Shown piece by piece: positions 1-8,200 of a stretch of 64,000 nt of DNA. Numbering within the stretch: position 1 is the first letter of the stretch; every line of letters begins with the position of its first letter. The stretch is from CADEED01 sp035502995. Its GTDB lineage: Bacteria > Pseudomonadota > Gammaproteobacteria > Steroidobacterales > Steroidobacteraceae. Both the position numbers and the translations under genes were made by a program. Under the pieces are notes generated by a model. The model was not told the origin of the DNA. It ran no database searches and saw nothing but the letters and a program-made list of their open reading frames with translations. The stretch lies in the NCBI GenBank assembly GCA_035502995.1, contig DATJTW010000119.1:1-64000 (forward strand), given 5' to 3'.

Positions 1-912
1 CGCGGCGCTGAACTGCGAGTCGGGGTTGGAGCCCAGGAAGCTCGCGAGCGTCGCCGGAAACAGCAGCAGGCTCGACGCGAAGATCGGCGGAATCACGCCC
101 GACATGTTCAGCTTGAACGGCAGGTGCGTCGTCTGGCCGGCATACATGCGGCGGCCGACCTGCCGCTTGGCGTAGTCGACCGGGATGCGCCGCTGCGCGC
201 GTTCGACGAACACGCAGAACGCGGTCACGGCGAGCACCACGATGATGAGCACGATCGCGAAGATCGGCTTCATCTCGCCGGTGTTGATCTGCTCGATCGT
301 ACGGCCGATGGCGCCGGGGAAGCCCGCGACGATGCCGCCGAGGATGATCATCGAGATGCCGTTGCCCACGCCGCGCTCGGTGATCTGCTCACCCAGCCAC
401 ATGAGGAACATGGCGCCCGTGGTCATCGTGATGGTCGCGACGAACAGGAACTGGAACCCAGGCTGCACGACCATGCCCTGCTGCTGCAGGCCGCTGGCCG
501 TGACGAACGACTGGAACAGCGCCAGGCCCAACGTGCCGTAGCGCGTGATCTCGGTCAGCTTGCGCCGGCCGGACTCGCCTTCCTTGCGGTACTCCATCCA
601 CGACGGGATCACCATCGCCATCATCTGCACGATGATCGACGCCGAGATGTACGGCATCACGCCCATGGTGAAGATCGACAGGCGCTCGAGCGCGCCGCCC
701 GAGAACATGTTGACGATGCCGAAGATGGTCTCGGCGTTGTCGCGGAAGAATCCGGCCACGCGCTGCGGGTCGATGCCCGGCACGGGGATGTACGTGCCGA
801 TGCGATAGACGATCAGACCGCCGATCAGGAACAGCAGGCGATTGCGGACGTCGCCGAAGCGGGCGGCGTCGCCGAGCACTGATCCGGGATTCTGGACGGA
901 GCTGTCAGCCAC
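1..912 (-). CDS. secY: Protein translocase subunit SecY (3' end off window)
   Basis: SecY is the channel-forming inner-membrane subunit of the Sec translocon. The visible 304 residues begin VADSSVQNPGSVLGD at a GTG start (912-910), preceded by AAGGA six bases upstream, and stay open to base 1. Hydrophobic segments typical of SecY can be read, including a first membrane helix near LLFLIGGLIVYRIGTYIP and the stretch around GNGISMIILGGIVAGFPGA, plus the conserved PGIDP and RRIPVDYAKR motifs. It follows rplO by 9 bp, the usual spc-operon order. The C-terminal third lies outside the window. Identity is secure; only the start codon is inferred. Confidence 0.95.
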   Translation of the reverse strand, partial: MADSSVQNPGSVLGDAARFGDVRNRLLFLIGGLIVYRIGTYIPVPGIDPQRVAGFFRDNAETIFGIVNMFSGGALERLSIFTMGVMPYISASIIVQMMAMVIPSWMEYRKEGESGRRKLTEITRYGTLGLALFQSFVTASGLQQQGMVVQPGFQFLFVATITMTTGAMFLMWLGEQITERGVGNGISMIILGGIVAGFPGAIGRTIEQINTGEMKPIFAIVLIIVVLAVTAFCVFVERAQRRIPVDYAKRQVGRRMYAGQTTHLPFKLNMSGVIPPIFASSLLLFPATLASFLGSNPDSQFSAA

Positions 913-921
913 CTGGATTCC

Positions 922-1404
922 TTAGGCCTGCTTCTTCGGAGCGAGCTTGGACGGCTTCGGGGGTTCCGGCAGGGCCTCGACGGTCCCGCCAGCCTTCTCG
1001 ATGGCTTCCTTCGCACCCTTGGTCGCGCCGATGCCCTTGAGCGTGAACGCCTTGGAGATCTCGCCCGAGAGGACGACCTTGGCGCGGTCCGCAAATGTCG
1101 GGATGACATTGGCCTTCTTCAAGGCGTCGATGTCGACCACGGTGCCCTCGACCTTCAGCAGCTCGTCGAGCCGCACTTCGGCCGTGAACATCTTCGAGCG
1201 GAAGCCGACCTTCGGCAGTCGGCGCTGCAGCGGCATCTGGCCGCCTTCGAAGCCGACCTTGTGGTAGCCGCCCTTGCGCGCGCGCTGGCCCTTCACGCCA
1301 CGGCCGCAGGTCTTGCCCTGGCCGGCGGAGGCGCCGCGACCCACGCGCAGGCGGTTCTTGCGCGAACCGGCGGCGGGCTTCATGTCATTGAGGCGCATCG
1401 TCAT
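922..1404 (-). CDS. rplO: 50S ribosomal protein L15 (uL15)
   Basis: The gene encodes a late-assembling 23S rRNA-binding protein of the large subunit. The 160-residue product carries the family's glycine-rich N-terminal stretch (GRGASAGQGKTCGRG, about residues 23-37) and the GFEGGQMPLQRRLPK signature. The length is slightly above the usual ~145 because of a Lys/Pro/Ala-rich C-terminal tail ending PKPSKLAPKKQA. The start is written MTMRLNDMKP; the second Met, two codons later, is equally likely. It lies between rpmD and secY in the normal spc order. Confidence 0.96.
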   Translation of the reverse strand: MTMRLNDMKPAAGSRKNRLRVGRGASAGQGKTCGRGVKGQRARKGGYHKVGFEGGQMPLQRRLPKVGFRSKMFTAEVRLDELLKVEGTVVDIDALKKANVIPTFADRAKVVLSGEISKAFTLKGIGATKGAKEAIEKAGGTVEALPEPPKPSKLAPKKQA

Positions 1405-1408
1405 TGCT

Positions 1409-1591
1409 TTACTCCTGGACCTGCAGCAGGTGCCGGGCCGCGTAGATCATCCCGCGATTCTGCGGCGTATCCGCGACCTGGACCGACTGGTGACGGCGGC
1501 GCAGGCCGAGGCCACGCACCGACGCCTGGATGTTCTTCAACTGACCCGCGAGGCTCTTCGCCAGCGTGATCGTGATTTGCTTGTTCGCCAT
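1409..1591 (-). CDS. rpmD: 50S ribosomal protein L30 (uL30)
   Basis: This is a small large-subunit protein of 60 residues, starting MANKQITITLAKSLAGQLKN and ending AARHLLQVQE. The size and the GLGLRRRHQSV segment match bacterial L30. I placed the start at the ATG at 1591 because the open frame upstream of it is only the opposite-phase reading of rpsE. It sits between rpsE and rplO with short gaps, as in the spc operon of most bacteria. Confidence 0.95.
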   Translation of the reverse strand: MANKQITITLAKSLAGQLKNIQASVRGLGLRRRHQSVQVADTPQNRGMIYAARHLLQVQE

Positions 1592-1623
1592 GTGAACTGT
1601 CCTTTGAAAGAGATGGCCCGGGA

Positions 1624-2133
1624 TCAGCCCAGGATCTCCTCGACCGACTTGCCACGCTTCGCGGCGATGTCCTCGGGCGAACGGGCGTTCGCGAGGGCGT
1701 TCACCGTGGCGCGCACGACGTTGATCGGGTTGCGCGAGCCATAGCTCTTCGCGAGCACGTTGCGCACGCCGGCGCACTCGAGCACCGCGCGCATGCCGCC
1801 GCCGGCGATGACGCCGGTACCGTCGGACGCGGGCTGCATGTACACCTTCGTGGCGCCATGTTCGCCGTTCATCGCGAAGTGCAGCGTGTCGTTCTTGAGC
1901 GCCACGTTGACCATGTTCTTGCGCGCCTGCGCCATGGCCTTCGAGATCGCGACCGGCACTTCACGCGCCTTACCGAAACCGAAGCCCACGCGGCCGGCCC
2001 CGTCGCCGACGACGGTCAGCGCGGTGAAGCCGAACTGCCTGCCGCCCTTGACCACCTTGGCCGTGCGATTCACTGCAACCAGCTTCTCCAGGAAATCGTC
2101 CTGGGCCTGGTTCTTGTTGTCGGGTCGTGCCAT
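1624..2133 (-). CDS. rpsE: 30S ribosomal protein S5 (uS5)
   Basis: S5 is a small-subunit protein near the mRNA entry channel, involved in decoding accuracy. The 169-residue product has the double-stranded-RNA-binding N-terminal domain (VVGDGAGRVGFGFGKAREVP, about 42-61) and the C-terminal S5 fold (GVRNVLAKSYGSRNPINVVRA). The length matches the family. It is flanked by rplR (10 bp) and rpmD (32 bp). Nothing in it is unusual. Confidence 0.97.
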   Translation of the reverse strand: MARPDNKNQAQDDFLEKLVAVNRTAKVVKGGRQFGFTALTVVGDGAGRVGFGFGKAREVPVAISKAMAQARKNMVNVALKNDTLHFAMNGEHGATKVYMQPASDGTGVIAGGGMRAVLECAGVRNVLAKSYGSRNPINVVRATVNALANARSPEDIAAKRGKSVEEILG

Positions 2134-2143
2134 TAGTTAGTCC

Positions 2144-2503
2144 TCAGAACTCGAGGCCGGCTTCACGCGCGGCGTCGGCCAGCGCCTTCACGCGGCCGTG
2201 GTACATGAATCCGGCGCGGTCGAACGCGACCTTGGTGATGCCGGCGGCCTTCGCGGCCTCGGCGATCGCGGTGCCGACGGCCTTCGCCGCCGCCACGTTG
2301 CCGGTGCCCTTCAGGTCCTTCGCGACCTTCTCCTGCACGGTCGAGGCCGACGCGAGCACTTTCGCGCCCGCGGCGTCGAACACCTGCGCATAGATGTGCT
2401 GCGGCGTGCGGTGGATCGTGAGGCGGGCGATGCCGAGCTCGCGGATCCGGATTCGGGTCTTCGCTGCGCGGCGCTGGCGCCGCTCTTTCTTGGTGATCTG
2501 CAT
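2144..2503 (-). CDS. rplR: 50S ribosomal protein L18 (uL18)
   Basis: L18 binds 5S rRNA and joins it to the central protuberance. The 119-residue sequence starts MQITKKERRQRRAAKTRIRI, a basic N-terminus typical of L18, and ends with the conserved FDRAGFMYHGRVKALADAAR motif. Length and position between rplF and rpsE are standard. The start ATG is unambiguous. Confidence 0.96.
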   Translation of the reverse strand: MQITKKERRQRRAAKTRIRIRELGIARLTIHRTPQHIYAQVFDAAGAKVLASASTVQEKVAKDLKGTGNVAAAKAVGTAIAEAAKAAGITKVAFDRAGFMYHGRVKALADAAREAGLEF

Positions 2504-2518
2504 GTGAGTGCCGAAGAA

Positions 2519-3046
2519 TTACTTCTTCTTGCCCTCCTTGAGAGTGATCTGTTCGCCCGAGTAACGGACGCCCTTGCCCTTGTACGGTTCCGGCGGACGG
2601 ATCGCGCGGATCTTCGCGCAGACCTGGCCGATCTTCTGGCGGTCGATGCCCTTGATGATGATTTCCGTCTGGCTCGGCGTTTCCATGGAAATGCCGTCCG
2701 GGATCGGGAAGTTCACCGCGTGCGAGAAGCCGAGCGTCAGGCCCAGCGTCTTGCCGGTGACCGCGGCGCGGTAACCGACGCCGACGAGCTCGAGCTTGCG
2801 CTCGTAGCCCTTCGACACGCCCGTCACCATGTTCGCCAGGTGCGCGCGCGCGGCACCGGCCGACATGCGCGAGGCGGCGCTGGCGTACTTCACCTGCAGT
2901 TTCTTTTCCTGCTGTTCGACGGTCACGCCGTCGGCCACGACGAGCGCGAGCTCGCCCTTGGCGCCCTTCACCTTGATCGTGTTCTGCGCGATGGAGGCGG
3001 TGACGCCCTGCGGCAGATCGACCGGTCGTTTAGCAACTCGACTCAT
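2519..3046 (-). CDS. rplF: 50S ribosomal protein L6 (uL6)
   Basis: L6 lies at the base of the L7/L12 stalk near the factor-binding site. The 175-residue product starts MSRVAKRPVDLPQGV and contains the twin L6 folds, with the second-domain signature IRPPEPYKGKGVRYSGEQI near the end. The length matches the usual 175-178. It lies 14 bp downstream of rpsH and 15 bp upstream of rplR. Confidence 0.96.
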   Translation of the reverse strand: MSRVAKRPVDLPQGVTASIAQNTIKVKGAKGELALVVADGVTVEQQEKKLQVKYASAASRMSAGAARAHLANMVTGVSKGYERKLELVGVGYRAAVTGKTLGLTLGFSHAVNFPIPDGISMETPSQTEIIIKGIDRQKIGQVCAKIRAIRPPEPYKGKGVRYSGEQITLKEGKKK

Positions 3047-3060
3047 GTGTCTTCTCTTTG

Positions 3061-3456
3061 TTAGGACACGATGCAGAGCACTTCGCCGCCCTGCCCGATG
3101 GCCCGTGCCTGTTTGTCGGTCATCACGCCCTTCGGCGTGGAGACGATGGCCGTGCCGAGACCGCCCTGGATCTTCGGCAGCTCGGTCTTGCCGCGGTAAA
3201 TGCGCAGGCCGGGACGCGAGACGCGCTCGAGGCGGTCGATCACGGGGCGGCCTTCGAAATACTTCAGCTCGATGCTCAGCGTCTGCTTCGCGCCGTCGGT
3301 GACGACGTTGAAGCCGGCCACGTAGCCTTCGTCCTTCAGGACCTTGACCAGCGCCGTCTTCAGTTTCGACGACGACACCTGCACTTCCGTCTTGCGCGCG
3401 AGCTGCGCGTTGCGGATGCGGGTCAGGAGGTCGGCAATGGGATCAGTCATGCTCAT
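3061..3456 (-). CDS. rpsH: 30S ribosomal protein S8 (uS8)
   Basis: S8 is a primary 16S rRNA-binding protein and, in E. coli, the translational repressor of the spc operon. The 131-residue sequence begins MSMTDPIADLLTRIRNAQLA and ends with the S8 signature GIVSTPKGVMTD-type loop (here AIVSTPKGVMTDKQARAIG) and GGEVLCIVS. MTDPIADLL two codons in is an alternative start. The size is normal. Any S8 control site in this operon cannot be judged by eye. Confidence 0.96.
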   Translation of the reverse strand: MSMTDPIADLLTRIRNAQLARKTEVQVSSSKLKTALVKVLKDEGYVAGFNVVTDGAKQTLSIELKYFEGRPVIDRLERVSRPGLRIYRGKTELPKIQGGLGTAIVSTPKGVMTDKQARAIGQGGEVLCIVS

Positions 3457-3468
3457 GCCATTTGCTCC

Positions 3469-3774
3469 TTACCAGCTCGCCTTGGAGACGCCCGGCAGTT
3501 CGCCGCGCGAGACCGCTTCGCGGATCTTCACGCGCGCCAGGCCGAACCGGCGATACACGCCCCGGCTGCGGCCGGTGATGGCGCAACGGTTGCGTCCACG
3601 CGTCGGGCTCGCATCGCGCGGCAGCTTCTGCAGCTTGACCTGCGCATCGGCGCGAGCTTCCGGAGAGGATTTCGGGCTGCGAATGAGCTCTTTCAGCTGA
3701 GCGCGCTTCGCCGCGTATTTCTTCACGATCTTGGCGCGACGCTTCTCACGCTCGACCATGTTTGTCTTGGCCAT
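3469..3774 (-). CDS. rpsN: 30S ribosomal protein S14 (uS14), zinc-free long form
   Basis: The product is a small-subunit head protein. The 101 residues start MAKTNMVEREKRRAKIVKKY and carry the S14 core RNRCAITGRSRGVYRRFGLARVK with a C-terminal GVSKASW. It is the long form without the two CXXC pairs of the zinc-binding type. I set the start at the ATG at 3774; the longer upstream open frame is a shadow of rplE. It lies between rplE and rpsH as usual. Confidence 0.95.
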   Translation of the reverse strand: MAKTNMVEREKRRAKIVKKYAAKRAQLKELIRSPKSSPEARADAQVKLQKLPRDASPTRGRNRCAITGRSRGVYRRFGLARVKIREAVSRGELPGVSKASW

Positions 3775-3787
3775 ACCCTGTGGTTCC

Positions 3788-4327
3788 TTACTTGCGGAAC
3801 GGGAAATTGAAGGCATCGAGCAGGGCCTTGCCCTGCTTGTTGTCCTTCGCCGTCGTGGTGATCGTGATGTCCATTCCCCGGAGCTGGTCGATCTGGTCGT
3901 ACTGGATTTCCGGGAAAATGATCTGTTCCTTGATGCCGAGGCTGAAGTTGCCGCGGCCGTCGAAGGAGCGCGGGTTGATGCCGCGGAAGTCACGGATGCG
4001 GGGGATCGCGATCGTGATCAGGCGATCGAGGAACTCCCACATGCGTTCGCCGCGCAGCGTCACCTTCGTGCCGATGGCGAGGTTCTCGCGCACCTTGAAC
4101 GAGGCGATCGACTTCTTCGACAAACAGAGCTTGGGCTTCTGGCCCGTGATCTTCGTCAGGTCGGCGACGGCCGCGTCCATGACCTTGCGGTCCGCGACGG
4201 CTTCGCCAACGCCCATGTTCACCGTGATCTTGGTGATCTTGGGGACTTCCATGATGTTCTTCACGCCCAAGTCCGCCTTGAGCTTCGGAACGATCGTTTT
4301 CTGGTAGATGTCTCTTAACCGGGCCAT
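3788..4327 (-). CDS. rplE: 50S ribosomal protein L5 (uL5)
   Basis: L5 binds 5S rRNA and contacts the P-site tRNA. The 179-residue product begins MARLRDIYQKTIVPKLKADL and contains the L5 signature segments KITVNMGVGEAVADRK and RGMDITITTTAKDNKQGKAL. Length is standard. A 46-bp gap separates it from rplX upstream, the widest spacing within this part of the operon. Confidence 0.97.
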   Translation of the reverse strand: MARLRDIYQKTIVPKLKADLGVKNIMEVPKITKITVNMGVGEAVADRKVMDAAVADLTKITGQKPKLCLSKKSIASFKVRENLAIGTKVTLRGERMWEFLDRLITIAIPRIRDFRGINPRSFDGRGNFSLGIKEQIIFPEIQYDQIDQLRGMDITITTTAKDNKQGKALLDAFNFPFRK

Positions 4328-4373
4328 TAGCCTGTTCCTCGATGATCCTTGTACGAAAGAGTGGCGACGCTGA

Positions 4374-4688
4374 TCAGGCGTCGATCACTTCGCCGTTGGA
4401 CTTGAAGAAGCGGACGCGCTTGCCGTCGTTGAGCGTCTTCACGCCCACGCGATCGGCCTTCTTCGCGCCCACGTTCCAGATCGCCACCTTGCTGATGTGC
4501 AGCGGCATCGCCTTGTCGACGATCCCGGCCGCGACATTGCGCTGCGGGTTCGGCTTCTGGTGTTTCTTCGCCTTGTTGATGTTCTCGACGGTGACCTTCT
4601 CGCCGTCGACGGAGAGGACGGTGCCCTGGCGGCCCTTGTCCTTGCCCGACAACACGACGACGGTGTCACCCTTGCGGATCTTGTTCAT
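4374..4688 (-). CDS. rplX: 50S ribosomal protein L24 (uL24)
   Basis: L24 is an assembly-initiating protein that binds the 5' end of 23S rRNA. The 104 residues start MNKIRKGDTVVVLSGKDKGR, which holds the KOW motif, and continue with the conserved KPNPQRNVAAGIVDKAMPLH stretch. Length is standard. The gene starts one base downstream of the rplN stop region, so the two are probably translationally coupled. Confidence 0.96.
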   Translation of the reverse strand: MNKIRKGDTVVVLSGKDKGRQGTVLSVDGEKVTVENINKAKKHQKPNPQRNVAAGIVDKAMPLHISKVAIWNVGAKKADRVGVKTLNDGKRVRFFKSNGEVIDA

Positions 4689-4689
4689 G

Positions 4690-5058
4690 TCACAGCACCT
4701 CGGGAGCGAGCGACACGATCTTCATGAACCGTTCCGTGCGCAGCTCGCGCGTGACGGGTCCGAAGATGCGCGTGCCGACCGGCTCGAGCTTGTTCGTCAG
4801 CAGCACCGCGGCGTTCGTGTCGAAGCGCAGCAGCGAGCCGTCGGCGCGACGCACGCCGCGCTTGGTGCGAACCACCACCGCGTCGTACACCTCGCCCTTC
4901 TTGACCTTGCCGCGCGGGATCGCGTCCTTGATGGACACCTTGATCACGTCGCCGACCTGGGCGTAGCGGCGCTTGGAGCCGCCGAGCACCTTGATGCACA
5001 TCAGGGTGCGCGCGCCGCTGTTGTCAGCGGCATTGAGCATGGTTTGCAGCTGGATCAT
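4690..5058 (-). CDS. rplN: 50S ribosomal protein L14 (uL14)
   Basis: L14 is a highly conserved large-subunit protein at the subunit interface. The 122-residue sequence starts MIQLQTMLNAADNSGARTLM and includes GDVIKVSIKDAIPRGKVKKG, both L14 hallmarks. It abuts rpsQ with no gap: the stop of rpsQ ends at 5059 and the rplN start lies at 5058. In E. coli this is where the S10 and spc operons separate, so here the two appear joined into one unit. Confidence 0.97.
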   Translation of the reverse strand: MIQLQTMLNAADNSGARTLMCIKVLGGSKRRYAQVGDVIKVSIKDAIPRGKVKKGEVYDAVVVRTKRGVRRADGSLLRFDTNAAVLLTNKLEPVGTRIFGPVTRELRTERFMKIVSLAPEVL

Positions 5059-5328
5059 TTAGGCGCTCGCTTTCTCGAGTACCGAGACCAGTTTGTACGA
5101 CTTGCGGCGCGACAGCGGGCGGCACGGTGCGATCGAGACGGTGTCACCCTCGCGGGCTTCCTTGTTCTCGTCGTGGGCCAGCAGCTTCGTCGTGCGGCGG
5201 ATGTACTTGCCGTAACGCTCGTGCTTGATCAGGCGCTCGATCTCGACGGCGATGGTCTTGTCCATCTTGTTCGAGACGACCTTGCCGGTGAGGGCTCGCG
5301 CCGGCTTCTTCACTTCGGTTTCGTTCAT
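5059..5328 (-). CDS. rpsQ: 30S ribosomal protein S17 (uS17)
   Basis: S17 is a primary 16S rRNA binder with an OB fold. The 89 residues include GKVVSNKMDKTIAVEIERL and HDENKEAREGDTVSIAPCRP, the signature part of the family. The N-terminal MNETEVKKPARAL is a few residues longer than in E. coli. Its ATG overlaps the rpmC stop by four bases, suggesting coupled translation. Confidence 0.96.
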   Translation of the reverse strand: MNETEVKKPARALTGKVVSNKMDKTIAVEIERLIKHERYGKYIRRTTKLLAHDENKEAREGDTVSIAPCRPLSRRKSYKLVSVLEKASA

Positions 5329-5543
5329 TTCTTGGCTCCAGCGGCCTGCTGCGTCTGCAGCGTCTTCACGCGCGCGATGTGCTTGCGCACGCGGCCGAAC
5401 TCGGACGACTTCACGGTCTGACCGCTCGCGCTCTGCATGCGCAGGCTGAACTGCTCGCGGCGCAGGCGCAGGAGCTCTTCGGTCAGGCCCGCCTTGTCCT
5501 TGGCGCGCAGGGTCTTCATCGCTTCTTCTTGCTTCTTGCTCAT
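5325..5543 (-). CDS. rpmC: 50S ribosomal protein L29 (uL29)
   Basis: L29 is a small two-helix protein at the polypeptide exit tunnel, next to L23. The 72 residues start MSKKQEEAMKTLRAKDKAGL and contain the L29 core LRREQFSLRMQSASGQ. The family is usually 63-68 residues, so the N-terminus is slightly extended; the Met at residue 9 is an alternative start. It overlaps rplP by one base and rpsQ by four. Confidence 0.94.
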   Translation of the reverse strand: MSKKQEEAMKTLRAKDKAGLTEELLRLRREQFSLRMQSASGQTVKSSEFGRVRKHIARVKTLQTQQAAGAKK

Positions 5544-5956
5544 CAGCGCACCTGTCGCTTCACGAACATGGTGGAAACGGACAGCTTGGCGCTCGCGAGG
5601 CGGAACGCTTCGCGCGCGGTGGCTTCGTCGACGCCTTCCAGCTCGAACAGCACCTTGCCGGGCAGCACTTTCGCCACCCAGTACTCGACGTTGCCCTTGC
5701 CCGCGCCCATGCGGACTTCGAGCGGCTTCTTCGACACCGGCACGTCGGGGAACACGCGGTTCCAGACCTGGCCGCCGCGCTTCACGTGGCGGGTCATGGC
5801 GCGACGGGCGGCTTCGATCTCGCGGGCCGTCATGCGCGCGCGGCTCGTGGCCTTCAGGCCGTACTCGCCGAACGACACGGAGCTGCCGCGATGCGCGAGG
5901 CCCGTGTTCGTGCCCTTGAACATCTTGCGATATTTGGTGCGCTTGGGTTGTTGCAT
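5543..5956 (-). CDS. rplP: 50S ribosomal protein L16 (uL16)
   Basis: L16 lies near the peptidyl-transferase centre and organises the A site. The 137-residue product begins MQQPKRTKYRKMFKGTNTGL and carries GSSVSFGEYGLKATSRARMT and the RMGAGKGNVEYWVAKVLPGK signature. The length matches the family (136-138). It is 12 bp downstream of rpsC. Confidence 0.97.
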   Translation of the reverse strand: MQQPKRTKYRKMFKGTNTGLAHRGSSVSFGEYGLKATSRARMTAREIEAARRAMTRHVKRGGQVWNRVFPDVPVSKKPLEVRMGAGKGNVEYWVAKVLPGKVLFELEGVDEATAREAFRLASAKLSVSTMFVKRQVR

Positions 5957-5968
5957 GGTCTATCTACC

Positions 5969-6694
5969 TCAGGCGGCGGGCGCGGCAGGAGCCGCGGCGG
6001 CGGGCGCGGCAGCCTGGGCGTCGCCGCCCTCGGTCACCTGCGCGTCGAGCTCGTTCTTCTCGAACACTTCGCCCTTGAAGATCCACACCTTCACGCCGAT
6101 CACGCCGTACGTGGTGCGGGCTTCGCCCAGACCGTAGTCGATGTCGGCGCGGAACGTGTGCAGCGGAACGCGGCCTTCACGGGCCCACTCCGTGCGCGCG
6201 ATCTCCGAGCCGTTCAGGCGGCCCGACAGGCGCACCTTCACGCCCAGGGCGCCCGAGCGCATCGTGCTCATCACGGCGCGCTTCATGGCGCGGCGGAACA
6301 TCACGCGCTTCTCGATCTGCTGCGCGATGCCGTCGGCGACGAGCTGCGCATCGAGCTCCGGCTTGCGGATCTCGGCGATGTTCAGGCGGACGTCCTGCGG
6401 CGCGAGCTTCAGCATCTTCGCCGTGTCGGCGCGCAGCTTCTCGATGTCCTCGCCCTTCTTGCCGATCACGATGCCCGGACGCGCGGTCTGGATCGTGATG
6501 TTGACGCGCTTCGCGGCGCGCTCGATCTGCACGCGGCTGACCGACGCGTCGGCGAGTTTCTTCTTCAGGAACTCGCGCACGCGGAAATCGGTGTGCACGT
6601 GCTGCGGGAACAGCTTCTTGCCGGCATACCACTTCGACGTCCACTCACGGGTGATGCCGAGGCGAATGCCAACCGGATTGACCTTTTGACCCAT
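5969..6694 (-). CDS. rpsC: 30S ribosomal protein S3 (uS3)
   Basis: S3 forms part of the mRNA entry site and helicase centre. The 241-residue product starts MGQKVNPVGIRLGITREWTS, has the KH-domain loop GIVIGKKGEDIEKLRADT (about 75-92) and the C-terminal S3 domain (VKVRLSGRLNGSEIARTEWA). The last ~20 residues are an Ala/Pro-rich low-complexity tail, a common lineage-specific extension. It is three bases from rplV upstream. Confidence 0.97.
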   Translation of the reverse strand: MGQKVNPVGIRLGITREWTSKWYAGKKLFPQHVHTDFRVREFLKKKLADASVSRVQIERAAKRVNITIQTARPGIVIGKKGEDIEKLRADTAKMLKLAPQDVRLNIAEIRKPELDAQLVADGIAQQIEKRVMFRRAMKRAVMSTMRSGALGVKVRLSGRLNGSEIARTEWAREGRVPLHTFRADIDYGLGEARTTYGVIGVKVWIFKGEVFEKNELDAQVTEGGDAQAAAPAAAAPAAPAA

Positions 6695-6697
6695 GGC

Positions 6698-7042
6698 TTA
6701 CTCGTCCTTCTTGCCATCGCCCACGGCGACGGTGATGTGACTGTTGCGCTTGACGATCCGCGTGCCGCGGCCCTTGGCCTTCGACCCGAAGCGCTTGAGC
6801 ACCGGGGCGGCATCGACGTGGATCTTCGTGACCTTGAGCTCGTCGACGTCCGCGCCCTGGTTGTTCTGCGCGTTCTCGACGGCCGACCAGAGCACCTTGT
6901 AGATGATGTCCGCGCCCTTCTTCGGCATGAACTTCAGCGAGTTCAGCGCCTTCGAGACGTCGGAACCACGCACCGTGTCGGCGACGAGCCGGCACTTCTG
7001 CGGGGAGATGCGCGCGTAGCGCAGGATGGCTTTCGCTTCCAT
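6698..7042 (-). CDS. rplV: 50S ribosomal protein L22 (uL22)
   Basis: L22 lines the exit tunnel through its long beta-hairpin. The 114-residue sequence starts MEAKAILRYARISPQKCRLV and includes the hairpin region AAPVLKRFGSKAKGRGTRIV, the site where macrolide-resistance changes occur in other bacteria. Length is normal. It lies between rpsS and rpsC. Confidence 0.96.
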   Translation of the reverse strand: MEAKAILRYARISPQKCRLVADTVRGSDVSKALNSLKFMPKKGADIIYKVLWSAVENAQNNQGADVDELKVTKIHVDAAPVLKRFGSKAKGRGTRIVKRNSHITVAVGDGKKDE

Positions 7043-7057
7043 GTTCTTCGGCGACCG

Positions 7058-7339
7058 TTAGGCCGCGGCCTCCACCTTCTTGTCGCCCGAGTGCGCCTTG
7101 AACGCGCGCGTCGGGGCGAACTCGCCGAGCTTGTGGCCGACCATGTTCTCGGTGACCAGCACCGGGATGTGCTGCTTGCCGTTGTGGACGGCGATCGTGA
7201 GACCGACCATGTCCGGGATGATCATCGAGCGGCGCGACCAGGTCTTGATCGGCTTGCGATCGCTCTTGGCGGCGGCCGTCTCCACCTTCTTCAGGAGGTG
7301 CAGATCGACGAACGGACCTTTCTTCAGTGAACGAGGCAT
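7058..7339 (-). CDS. rpsS: 30S ribosomal protein S19 (uS19)
   Basis: S19 sits in the head of the small subunit and contacts tRNA. The 93 residues start MPRSLKKGPFVDLHLLKKVE and contain WSRRSMIIPDMVGLTIAVHN and the signature VTENMVGHKLGEFAPTRAFK. The length matches bacterial S19. It lies 12 bp downstream of rplB. Confidence 0.97.
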   Translation of the reverse strand: MPRSLKKGPFVDLHLLKKVETAAAKSDRKPIKTWSRRSMIIPDMVGLTIAVHNGKQHIPVLVTENMVGHKLGEFAPTRAFKAHSGDKKVEAAA

Positions 7340-7351
7340 GTGTGGTCCCTA

Positions 7352-8188
7352 TCAGCGAATGCGGTTCTGACGACGCTGCACGATCATGTTGCTCGTGCGC
7401 TTGTTCGTGCGGGTCTTGAGACCCTTGGCGTTCTGGCCCCACGGCGACACCGGGTGCGGATTGCCCTGGCCGGACTTACCTTCACCACCGCCGTGCGGAT
7501 GGTCGACCGGGTTCATCGCCTGGCCGCGGACGGTCGGGCGGATGCCGAGCCAGCGCTTTGCGCCGGCCTTGCCGTACACGCGCAGGTTGTGCTCGTCGTT
7601 CGACACTTCACCGATCGTGGCGCGGCAGTCGACGTGCACCTTGCGGCTCTCGCCCGACTTCAGGCGCAGCAGCGCGTAGATGCCTTCGCGCGCGGTGAAC
7701 GAGGCGGAGGTACCGGCGCTGCGCATCATCTGGCCGCCCTTGCCGGGCTTCAGCTCGATGTTGTGCACGATGGAGCCGACCGGAATGTGGCGCAGCTGCA
7801 TGCTGTTGCCCGACTTGATCGGCGAATCCGCGCCCGAGCGCACTTCGTCACCGGCCTTCATGCCCTTGGTGGCGAGGATGTAACGGCGCTCGCCATCGGC
7901 GTACTTGATCAGCGCGATGTGGCAGGTGCGGTTCGGGTCGTGCTCGATGCGCTCGACCTCGCCCTTGATGCCGTCCTTGTCGCGACGGAAATCGACGAGG
8001 CGGTACTTCTGCTTCGCACCGGCGCCCTGGTGGCGCGTCGTGATGCGGCCGACGTTGTTGCGGCCCGAATGTTTCTTCTGCTTCTCGGTCAGGGCCTCGT
8101 GCGGACCGCCCTTCCACAGGTGCGACTTGTCGAGCTTGACGCGGAAGCGCGTGCCCGGCGAAGTCGGTTTCATCTTGATGACTGGCAT
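7352..8188 (-). CDS. rplB: 50S ribosomal protein L2 (uL2)
   Basis: L2 is a core large-subunit protein needed for subunit joining and peptidyl transfer. The 278-residue product begins MPVIKMKPTSPGTRFRVKLD and ends with the family signature region NPVDHPHGGGEGKSGQGNPH, which includes the essential His of the HPHGGGEG loop. Length is standard (272-278). It lies between rplW and rpsS. Confidence 0.97.
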   Translation of the reverse strand: MPVIKMKPTSPGTRFRVKLDKSHLWKGGPHEALTEKQKKHSGRNNVGRITTRHQGAGAKQKYRLVDFRRDKDGIKGEVERIEHDPNRTCHIALIKYADGERRYILATKGMKAGDEVRSGADSPIKSGNSMQLRHIPVGSIVHNIELKPGKGGQMMRSAGTSASFTAREGIYALLRLKSGESRKVHVDCRATIGEVSNDEHNLRVYGKAGAKRWLGIRPTVRGQAMNPVDHPHGGGEGKSGQGNPHPVSPWGQNAKGLKTRTNKRTSNMIVQRRQNRIR

Positions 8189-8200
8189 GTCTAACTACCT

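Noticed and set aside
124..882. Long plus-strand open frame opposite secY
   Set aside because: It is a GC-rich antisense shadow of secY, His/Asp/Arg-heavy and without a ribosome-binding site. The same holds for the other plus-strand frames opposite the ribosomal genes.
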